Shown here piece by piece: positions 57,215-64,000 of a DNA stretch of 64,000 bases. The position numbers and the translations under genes are program-made. Origin of the DNA: Gammaproteobacteria bacterium (lineage in GTDB: Bacteria; Pseudomonadota; Gammaproteobacteria; Pseudomonadales; Azotimanducaceae); NCBI GenBank assembly GCA_009840545.1, contig VXNM01000014.1:121197-185196 (forward strand). Reading direction: 5' to 3'. Each line of letters begins with the position of its first letter. Within the stretch, counting starts at the first letter, position 1. The notes under the pieces were generated by a model that was not told where the DNA came from, searched no databases, and saw only the letters and a list, made by a program, of their open reading frames with translations.

Positions 57215-60200
57215 ATGAAGCTTTCTAATCTTTGGGCTCTCGCTACTGCCGAAGTGCGATCCTGTAGACGCTTGGCACGTGCATGGGTGTTTATTGCGCT
57301 TGCGTTGGTCTTGTGTTTAGCCATATGGATCACTCAATCCGTCGAGTACTCTCAAAGCTCGACCTTCGGTCCTGGAGCGGGACTAGCTTCACCACGCTAC
57401 ATGATGGAGAGGCTCGGAGCTCAGCTCCTACTCTTTTTCTCGCTTGGGATCCTCTTCTTGACATTTGACGTGCGTTCGAGGGATATACGAGACCGGATTG
57501 GAGAAGTATTGGATATACGGCCAGTTTCCAACCTCGAACTTCTAACGGGACGATTGTTTGGAGTAGTACTTCTCTTGGCGACGCCTGCCATTGCACTTGT
57601 GTTGTTCATGTTGGTCTTCGGATGGCTCGCAGAGACGATGGGTGCTACGTTTGGCAGTCTGATCGAACCCTTTAGTGTGCTTTCGTTCCTCATCTGGGAC
57701 ATCGTGCCCAATCTAGTCTTGTGGGGATCACTCACATATTTCTTCGCCATTACTCTTCGGTATCGCCTGTTGGTAGCTATCGTTGTACTCGGTTTGATGG
57801 TGGGACTGTTTTTCCTCATGAGAAGTCTGCCTGCCGACGTCGCAAGCGCTTTGTCTATCCGCGGATTAGCTGTCTATCCCTCCGAACTAGCCCCTCAGTT
57901 CGCTTCTTTCAACTCAGTTGCAATGCGAATTGTCATGCTGTTAATTTCTGGCGGACTGTTGGCCATGACTGCGGCAATGCACCCTCGAGTCGAACGCGAG
58001 AGATTTCGAGTATCTCAATTGGTCAGTGGCGCGGTCCTATTAGTTATTGCTTGTGCTGGCGTATTGGGAATGTTCAGCTTTGTCCAATTTGAGAGAAATC
58101 AATTCTCTCAATGGATAGCGGCTCACTCTCAGCATCAATCCAACTCCACAACGGATATCCAATCGATTTCAGGTACGGTCGACATAAGGCCTGGAAGAAG
58201 CATTGACCTGGACTTGACACTACTGCTGAGCACAGGAACAAGCACTAACGCAAACGAATGGCTATTGTCGTTGAACCCCGGTTATCACATTGTCGAATTG
58301 TCTGTAGATGGAAAATCTACGCGTGAGTACGAGTTTGAATATGGCTTGTTGACAATACCCAAAGCGGAAGCCGCGGAGGAGAGCTCAAAAATCCGAATCG
58401 TGGCAACAGGGATGCCGAATGAACGATTTGCCTTTCTGGATAGCGCAATAAATGCTAGAAAGCCTGAAACAGCTGAACAAGCACGACGACTGTTTCGGTT
58501 AGGTCAGAAGTCGTACATTCAACACTCTGAGTTCGTAGCACTAATGCCAGGAGTATTTTGGTTACCGTCCTCTGGGACAGCGCTTGGTAGTACAGAGTGG
58601 GACTCCAGAGGCAGTGATTTCTTTGAGTTAGCACTTGAAGTTTCGGTACCTGAAGGTTGGATCGTTGCAGGGCCAGGCAAAGCCAGTTTCGAGACAAAAA
58701 GCTCGAAAACCCATTTCCACTTTAGTCCAAAAGTCCCAATAAGAGACATTGCTTTGGTTGGTTCGAAGTTCGTTCGCTTCTCGACCAAAGTGCAAGGCAT
58801 CGAGTTTGAACTCTTGACTAGTAAGAAACACCGTAAGAACCTAAGAATTCTTAAAGACGTAGGTCCAGCACTGAATGACTGGATTGAAGAGCGGGTTGCC
58901 GAATGGAATCTTGCAGGGATCGACTACCCATTTGAACTGCTATCGTTGATCGAAGTGCCTGTCACACTGAGAGTCTTCGGTGGCGGCTGGAGAATGGACA
59001 GCGTATTCGCGCAACCTGGAATACTCCTGCTTCGTGAATCTGGACTACCCATAGCGAGGTTTGAGAACGTTCTAGACAACATACCTGACGACATCATCGA
59101 GTCTGATGAGAAGAGAAGCGAGTACATTTTCGAAAGCGTTATGGAGTTCTTCAAGCATGATCAAGCTGGAGGGAATCCTCTTGCAAACGTCTCGAAGAAT
59201 TTTGTGCTTTACCAATCGATGGCCAGAGAGAATGGTGCGACCGCCATCAATTACTTTATAAATGAGTTGTCAAAAATAGTCGCTACCGGTACGGACGAGA
59301 GCTCTCTCTTTTCACTCTACGTTGCTATAGGTGGTACCCAAAACATTAGAAGTAGTGACATATTTAGTTTTGAGCAAACATACGAGGCCACTCCACGGGT
59401 ATGGCATGAACATTTCACGGATAGACCGCCAGTGTGGGAACGGTTATCGGAGACTTCTCTTTCAGGAATCGACCTTAATGACGATCCGGACATTGCGAGT
59501 CGCATCCTCTTGCTTCGCACCAATGCACTTGCGCATCAAGTTCTGGAACACTATGGCATTGAGAAGTCTGGCGCATTTCTTGCTGAGTTATTGACTCGAT
59601 TCAGCGGTTCGACCTTTAACAAAAGTGAGTTCTTCGAGACCGCACAAGCAGTAGGGATTGACTTCGATGCAATAGCTGGAGATTGGCTCGATGGACAAGG
59701 TTTACCCGGCTTCATCGTTGCTGACGCCAAAACGGAACGACTGCAAGATACAGAGTCCGGAGAGTCTGTCTATCAAACCAGCTTCGTGCTTCGAAACGAC
59801 GAGAGCACTCCTGGTGTCGTCACAGTTTCCTACCTGACTCACGCTGGGGATGGCGATGAATTTGCCCGTACTCTTCCGGCTTTTCGTGTAGCAGGAGAGA
59901 CCTCACTACAAGTTGCTTTTCAAGACTCCCAACCAACACGACACATCTGGATTTCACCGGAAATATCACTAAACAGGGGCTATTTGCAGATTGATGTCGC
60001 CGAGCTGGAAGACTTCGTTCCCACGGACTCAGCAGTCCTACCTCCAATTGCTGAAATCGACTGGCAGTCTCCTGATGCACAATCAATCATAGTGGACGAT
60101 CTGGACGACGGCTTTTCCGTATTGAACGGCGAGGACATTTCCGACGAGTCCTCTATGCCTCCCATACTCGCATTTCTATTCAATGTGGGATTTTCTCTCC

Positions 60201-60733
60201 ATACAGAAGTTGATGAAGGTCTACCTCAATTCAACATTTTCTCCGGCGACCAGGGCCAATGGTTTCGACAAGAGAGCCGATCTAGCCATGGAAAGTATCG
60301 TCGCACGCATGCAATTCTTCGCGGACAGTCTGAAGAGTCTCGCGCAACCTTCAATGCAATTCTCCCGTCGCCAGGAAGTTGGAAATTGGAATTTCACCTC
60401 CCGTCCATGATTCCGGCAGCCATATCAACTGAATCAAATATAGGTTTCGGAGTTAGTGGCGTTGGAGCGACCACAAGCATCACAATCCGTACTTCAGGTG
60501 GCGGAGGATCGTCCGGCCGAGTTGAAGAACCGGAATTCTTTCTCGTGGAGACCAACTTTGACGACACTTCAGAAGTGATCGAAGTCGAACCCTCGTTTGC
60601 CAGTCGCGGTTGGGTAGAACTCGGTACCTTTGATATCGAGTCGTCAGAGGTAGAGGTTGTTGTATCGGCCGGAACTAGCCAATTCTCGGTAGCGGATGCC
60701 GTGAAATGGACGAAAGTCGAAAGCGAGGACTAG
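57215..60733 (+). CDS. large membrane protein: ABC-2-type permease fused to M1-peptidase-like and golvesin-like domains (second copy)
   Basis: A 1172-residue paralogue of the upstream giant, sharing its order throughout: RSCRRLARAWVF at the start, about six or seven membrane helices, FDVRSRDIRDRIGEVLDIRPVSNLELLTGRL, LNPGYHIVELSVDG, SDFFELALEVSVPEGW, FGGGWRMDS, FDAIAGDWLDGQGLPGF, and a golvesin-like end (WVELGTFDIESSEVEVVV...VADAVKW). It has no HExxH anywhere. AGGAGA lies 6 nt before the ATG. The ectodomain should face the periplasm. Likely both copies sit beside one ABC ATPase encoded elsewhere. Function unknown. Confidence 0.85.
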   Translation: MKLSNLWALATAEVRSCRRLARAWVFIALALVLCLAIWITQSVEYSQSSTFGPGAGLASPRYMMERLGAQLLLFFSLGILFLTFDVRSRDIRDRIGEVLDIRPVSNLELLTGRLFGVVLLLATPAIALVLFMLVFGWLAETMGATFGSLIEPFSVLSFLIWDIVPNLVLWGSLTYFFAITLRYRLLVAIVVLGLMVGLFFLMRSLPADVASALSIRGLAVYPSELAPQFASFNSVAMRIVMLLISGGLLAMTAAMHPRVERERFRVSQLVSGAVLLVIACAGVLGMFSFVQFERNQFSQWIAAHSQHQSNSTTDIQSISGTVDIRPGRSIDLDLTLLLSTGTSTNANEWLLSLNPGYHIVELSVDGKSTREYEFEYGLLTIPKAEAAEESSKIRIVATGMPNERFAFLDSAINARKPETAEQARRLFRLGQKSYIQHSEFVALMPGVFWLPSSGTALGSTEWDSRGSDFFELALEVSVPEGWIVAGPGKASFETKSSKTHFHFSPKVPIRDIALVGSKFVRFSTKVQGIEFELLTSKKHRKNLRILKDVGPALNDWIEERVAEWNLAGIDYPFELLSLIEVPVTLRVFGGGWRMDSVFAQPGILLLRESGLPIARFENVLDNIPDDIIESDEKRSEYIFESVMEFFKHDQAGGNPLANVSKNFVLYQSMARENGATAINYFINELSKIVATGTDESSLFSLYVAIGGTQNIRSSDIFSFEQTYEATPRVWHEHFTDRPPVWERLSETSLSGIDLNDDPDIASRILLLRTNALAHQVLEHYGIEKSGAFLAELLTRFSGSTFNKSEFFETAQAVGIDFDAIAGDWLDGQGLPGFIVADAKTERLQDTESGESVYQTSFVLRNDESTPGVVTVSYLTHAGDGDEFARTLPAFRVAGETSLQVAFQDSQPTRHIWISPEISLNRGYLQIDVAELEDFVPTDSAVLPPIAEIDWQSPDAQSIIVDDLDDGFSVLNGEDISDESSMPPILAFLFNVGFSLHTEVDEGLPQFNIFSGDQGQWFRQESRSSHGKYRRTHAILRGQSEESRATFNAILPSPGSWKLEFHLPSMIPAAISTESNIGFGVSGVGATTSITIRTSGGGGSSGRVEEPEFFLVETNFDDTSEVIEVEPSFASRGWVELGTFDIESSEVEVVVSAGTSQFSVADAVKWTKVESED

Positions 60734-61054
60734 CTAATCGTCTTCGACCTCTACGGCAGTACCGTAGGCCAATAGCTCAGCGGCACCTGCTTGCATAACA
60801 GACGTACTGAAACGAGCGGAAATCACAGCATTCGCACCCATTTCTTGTGCGTGCTCTTTCATACGATCCAAGCTCTGCTCCCGGCTTTCTGCCACCAGCT
60901 TGGCGTACTCTCCAATTTCCCCGCCGACAATATTCTTGAGCCCCGCCATGATGTCGTGTCCCACATGCCTGGCACGTACCGTATTGCCACGCACAAGACC
61001 AAAGGTTCTTACGATTTTCTTGCCGGGTATGGAATCACTAGTCACAACTATCAT
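60734..61054 (-). CDS. ybjQ: YbjQ-family (DUF74) protein
   Basis: A 106-residue protein matching YbjQ/UPF0145 over its length (MIVVTSDSIPGKKI, GLVRGNTVRARHVG, the ESREQSLDRMKEHAQEMGANAV helix and the AYGTAVEV end). The family forms homopentamers in crystal structures; function is unknown. It begins 1 nt after the stop of the small membrane protein gene, suggesting an operon pair. Confidence 0.93.
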   Translation of the reverse strand: MIVVTSDSIPGKKIVRTFGLVRGNTVRARHVGHDIMAGLKNIVGGEIGEYAKLVAESREQSLDRMKEHAQEMGANAVISARFSTSVMQAGAAELLAYGTAVEVEDD

Positions 61055-61055
61055 G

Positions 61056-61304
61056 TCAAATCTCCACGTCCTTGTACCTATCTGTCTTGGAATCGATTAT
61101 TCGTTGCCGCAACACAGCAAAGAAGAGCAATCCAATCCCACCGATACCCAAACCTACAAGGACCTTTGCATACCAAGGGGTTTCGTGATCGCCCATCAAG
61201 ACGAACAGAACGAATCCGCCCACAACCGCCACGTAACCAATCCCGAGACACAATAGGAGACCAAACCCTAGCTTTGTCGTCGCGCTCGTCACTCGATCAG
61301 GCAT
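61056..61304 (-). CDS. small two-helix membrane protein paired with ybjQ
   Basis: An 82-residue protein with two hydrophobic helices (about 13-36 and 45-64) separated by a short polar loop (GDHETPW), and a charged end RIIDSKTDRYKDVEI. The conserved-looking TDRYKDVE end and the pairing with ybjQ suggest a membrane partner of YbjQ. Unknown function. Confidence 0.8.
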   Translation of the reverse strand: MPDRVTSATTKLGFGLLLCLGIGYVAVVGGFVLFVLMGDHETPWYAKVLVGLGIGGIGLLFFAVLRQRIIDSKTDRYKDVEI

Positions 61305-61380
61305 GGTTTTCCAAGTTGATTCTCAAGTCAATTCGTTTATAGATGATAGCAATGCAAATTGCAACAGAGCCAATACACTA

Positions 61381-61401
61381 CTCAAAACCTTATGTTTTGA
61401 G
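61381..61401. other. hairpin downstream of the luciferase-like gene
   Basis: CTCAAAAC (61381-61388) pairs with GTTTTGAG (61394-61401) around a 5-nt loop, in the gap after the luciferase-like gene (-). No T run follows, so it is a weak terminator candidate or an operator for the ybjQ pair. Confidence 0.4.
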
Positions 61402-61455
61402 GCTCTAACTCCGCTACCGAATACTTAAACACCGTCTATTCGACAGAACTGGAAA

Positions 61456-62367
61456 TCAGTCAAAATCGCTGAAGATCTCTTCGTTCAACTCTGCATAAAT
61501 CCAAGGCTTTTGCTGAATAGATTGAAGCATGAATTCCTCGACTCCCGCTTCAATGTAGTCGTTTGCCCGATCCTTCACGTAGTCCGGAGACCCGATCATC
61601 AGCCAGTCCGCTCCGCGTCGTGCTCTCTTCGCATGCTCTTCGTCACGAATAATCCGCATGGGCACATGAGCTGTCATTTTGATTTCCGAAGGATCTCGTC
61701 CAACCGCTTCACAATGTCGCTCCAGTACCTTTTTCTTGTGAGCAACTTGCTCAGGACTCACACCGACTAGGTTGCAGATATCCGCATATTTGGCGCATGT
61801 CTTGAGAGTTCTCTTCTCGCCATTTCCGCCTACCATGATGGGGATCTGGCGGCCTTTGTACCCTCGAGGTGCAAATGGTGCATCCTTGAGTGAATAGTAC
61901 TTTCCTTCATAGTTCACAATTCCGTCCGCAGTAAACAACATTCGAACGAGTTCGCACGCTTCCTCGAGCCTATCGCTTCGTTCTCTAATGGGAGGAAACT
62001 CCCAGCTGTATGCTGCATGTTCACGAACATTCCAGCCAGCACCGATGCAATATTGCGCTCTTCCAAAAGACATTTCATCCATGGTCGCTACCATCTTCGC
62101 CATGAGTGCAGGATTGCGGTAGGTGTTACCACAAACAAGGACGCCAAGCTTTAGGCGACAGGTGACAGCAGCGGCACCCGCCATGAGGGTCAATCCCTCG
62201 AAAGTTGGAAAAGAATCCGATTCAGTAACGTTAAGATCGTTATGCCAAGGGGGTACAAAGTGATCGTAAAAGTACGCACTCTCCCACTTTCCGTACTCCA
62301 TGGTCATTAGGACACTCTTGATCTCGTCCCATGTGGTTTGCTGGTTGTATAACTGAGATGAAAACAT
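61456..62367 (-). CDS. luciferase-like flavin/F420-dependent oxidoreductase (LLM class)
   Basis: A 303-residue TIM-barrel: WESAYFYDHFVPPW near the start, KLGVLVCGNTYRNPALMAKMVATMD, GRAQYCIGAGWNVREH, IPIMVGGNGEKRTLK. This pattern is close to the F420-dependent TIGR03560-type group, but gammaproteobacteria usually lack F420, so FMN is a fair alternative. AGGAGGGATAA precedes the ATG. Single gene next to the TonB receptor. Confidence 0.91.
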   Translation of the reverse strand: MFSSQLYNQQTTWDEIKSVLMTMEYGKWESAYFYDHFVPPWHNDLNVTESDSFPTFEGLTLMAGAAAVTCRLKLGVLVCGNTYRNPALMAKMVATMDEMSFGRAQYCIGAGWNVREHAAYSWEFPPIRERSDRLEEACELVRMLFTADGIVNYEGKYYSLKDAPFAPRGYKGRQIPIMVGGNGEKRTLKTCAKYADICNLVGVSPEQVAHKKKVLERHCEAVGRDPSEIKMTAHVPMRIIRDEEHAKRARRGADWLMIGSPDYVKDRANDYIEAGVEEFMLQSIQQKPWIYAELNEEIFSDFD

Positions 62368-62572
62368 TTATCCCTCCTTTATCAGTGTTTGAAGTTTACT
62401 CAATGAAAGTGTCAGGTATTCCTTCGTGCGGAATCGATGTCTCGATCTCAATCCAGTTTTGCTTGTGTCAGCAGTTTGCAGCACTCCATCGATGGAGTTG
62501 TAGTCGCACTCTAGCTGTAGGAGAAGTCCGTCATCGATACGAAAGCAATTGAATATCGTGCACCAATCGTGA

Positions 62573-64000
62573 CTAGTCTGTCGATACTCGGACATCGAAG
62601 TAGTAGTAACGTCCGTAGTCGCGATGTGCATCCGAGAAGAATCCAAAGTAGCGATCAGCAAGCGGTGCGCGTTCTCCTGTCACATTGCGGACGCCCAAGC
62701 GGAATCTTGTAGAGTTGAAGAAATACTTTGTTGTGAAGTCAAACGAGAGATTCCAAGTGTGAAAGTCTGGAATGACGTACTGAATACCTGTAGGAGTTCC
62801 GTCATCCAATGTGAGCGAATCCTGAAAAAACTCACCTAGACGAGTGCCCGATAACGAAGCAGCGTAAGGAAAGTGCTTCCAACGAACCAATAGAGTTTCC
62901 TTGTACTGCTGGTTGCCATCTTGTCCAATCAGATCCGCGAAGCCAGCAACCGGAATGTCGGCGGGCAGTACGCCTTGCGCCTTCGCATCGACCAATCTTG
63001 CCGATGGTCCTCCTGGCTCTTGATTGAAGTCAAGCAGTTGCGACCGAAGGTACTTTACGCTAAATTCTCCAAACTTGAACTCGAAGTCGCCGTACAGTGC
63101 AACATCAAAACCCTCAAGCGAGCGAGTATCCAAATTTGCGTAGTTATCTACGATGTTGTGGATCGCCCCTGCGGGACAAATACCTGCGGCCCGATAAACA
63201 TCAGCTTCGTCTTCCGCAATCTCCTCCAAGCGGTTGACCGCCGGATTTGTTTGTAGGTCCTGGCAGTTATCACCGCCATGCTCAAGCCTTAACAGCAAGT
63301 CGTAGACTGTGTGATTTTCTTCACCAAGCAAGCCGATAGTGTCTTCTTTGACAATGGACCAATAATCCAAAGTCAAAGTGATCCCATCCAAAGGATCGAC
63401 GGCCATTCCTACGGTCCAATTCTCGCTCTGCTCGGAAACTAGGTCTTTGCTTCCCTGAGCTACTCGTTGAGTGGAATTGACGCAATCCAAAATGTTCTGT
63501 TCTGGATCTCCTCCGTTTTCGGCGGCGTATGTGCATGCCCAATCCGTACGAGTGTTCTGTCTTGCAACGATCTCTTCGTTGATCGTCACCAAGTTCGGAG
63601 CGCGAAAAGCTTGTGACCATGATGCTCTGAGTTGAACTTCATCTATAGGACGCCAGCCAAACGCAACTCGACCAACAATTGTGTCGTCCACATCGGAGAA
63701 GTTTTCGTAACGCAATGCAACCAATGAGTCAATCCTGTTAGCGATTGGAATCTGGAGTTCACCAAACAGGGAATACACGGTACGGTCACCACTGTTGTCT
63801 GGAGTCGGGCTCGAATTAACGACGTCGGAGACAAACGGGTAGGTATCTCCTTGAAAATCGGTAAAGACGATCGTGCCATCCAGTCGGGGGTCCCGATCGT
63901 CTTCAAAGGACTCATTGCGGATCTCGGTGCCGACCAATGCCCCAACGGGACCAGCCGGCAGCTGGTAAACATCTGGACTTGATACTTTGAAGTCAATAAG
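62573..64000 (-). CDS. TonB-dependent outer-membrane receptor, C-terminal part (5' end outside the window)
   Basis: The frame is open to the window edge, so only the last 475 or so residues are seen; the TTG at 63937 is not the start. The visible part is a beta-barrel: DSLVALRYENFSDVDDT, RPIDEVQLRASWSQAFRAPN (the typical RxSYGxGFRAP segment), WDIVK-like strands with ILDYWSIVKEDTIG, and a final aromatic strand (YYYFDVRVSTD). It imports a large nutrient through the outer membrane using TonB energy. The plug domain and TonB box are outside the window. Confidence 0.93.
   Translation of the reverse strand, partial: LIDFKVSSPDVYQLPAGPVGALVGTEIRNESFEDDRDPRLDGTIVFTDFQGDTYPFVSDVVNSSPTPDNSGDRTVYSLFGELQIPIANRIDSLVALRYENFSDVDDTIVGRVAFGWRPIDEVQLRASWSQAFRAPNLVTINEEIVARQNTRTDWACTYAAENGGDPEQNILDCVNSTQRVAQGSKDLVSEQSENWTVGMAVDPLDGITLTLDYWSIVKEDTIGLLGEENHTVYDLLLRLEHGGDNCQDLQTNPAVNRLEEIAEDEADVYRAAGICPAGAIHNIVDNYANLDTRSLEGFDVALYGDFEFKFGEFSVKYLRSQLLDFNQEPGGPSARLVDAKAQGVLPADIPVAGFADLIGQDGNQQYKETLLVRWKHFPYAASLSGTRLGEFFQDSLTLDDGTPTGIQYVIPDFHTWNLSFDFTTKYFFNSTRFRLGVRNVTGERAPLADRYFGFFSDAHRDYGRYYYFDVRVSTD

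Overview
The window looks like a chromosomal stretch of a gammaproteobacterium, probably an uncultured marine or oligotrophic one. This is inference. The order infC-rpmI-rplT-pheS-pheT-ihfA-merR, with an IHF alpha gene and a MerR-like gene straight after pheT, is the gammaproteobacterial layout. The other genes (TonB-dependent receptor, two-domain M16 protease, many acyl-CoA, phytanoyl-dioxygenase-like and luciferase-like enzymes) suit a heterotroph living on varied organic matter. I saw no insertion sequence, integrase, CRISPR array or phage gene.

Layout. 1-6975: a cut oxidoreductase, two small membrane proteins, a gamma-glutamyltransferase-type hydrolase and an exported M16 protease ending in a clear terminator. 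7407-13637: an NAD-dependent molybdenum formate dehydrogenase operon, fdsG-fdsB-fdsA-fdhD-mobA, with genes overlapping or nearly so. 13769-19225: a partner-switching signalling module. A STAS protein sits on the + strand. Facing it is a tightly overlapped - strand operon of a response-regulator phosphatase, an RsbW-like kinase, a periplasmic ligand-binding protein and a sensor histidine kinase. 19323-22634: an ATP-grasp / alpha-E / transglutaminase amidoligase cluster. 22871-33978: a mixed metabolic region with enoyl-CoA hydratases, a DUF2332 protein, a lipoprotein-type VOC protein, a dioxygenase-HEAT fusion, tandem DsbA-like isomerases, an SDR, a DUF899 protein and an HpaI aldolase.

34194-45758: tRNA-Pro(GGG), two tandem exported helical-repeat proteins, then the translation operon read on the - strand, tRNA-Val(GAC) and uvrB. 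45794-53049: acyl-CoA synthetase, dioxygenase, and a CoA-transferase / luciferase-like / thiamine-diphosphate enzyme group. 53111-60733: two very large paralogous membrane proteins that join an ABC-2-type permease to an M1-peptidase-like ectodomain that seems to have lost its zinc site, plus a C-terminal domain resembling golvesin. 60734-64000: YbjQ and a small membrane partner, a luciferase-like oxidoreductase and a cut TonB-dependent receptor.

The most unusual signal is at the translation level. Besides infC, where AUU/AUC starts are known, three other genes (the STAS gene, the ATP-grasp gene and the CoA-transferase gene) have a strong Shine-Dalgarno sequence 6-7 nt before an in-frame ATT or ATC, exactly where their protein families begin. 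Two of them have no ATG, GTG or TTG at a suitable distance. This suggests that this lineage uses AUU/AUC initiation beyond infC.
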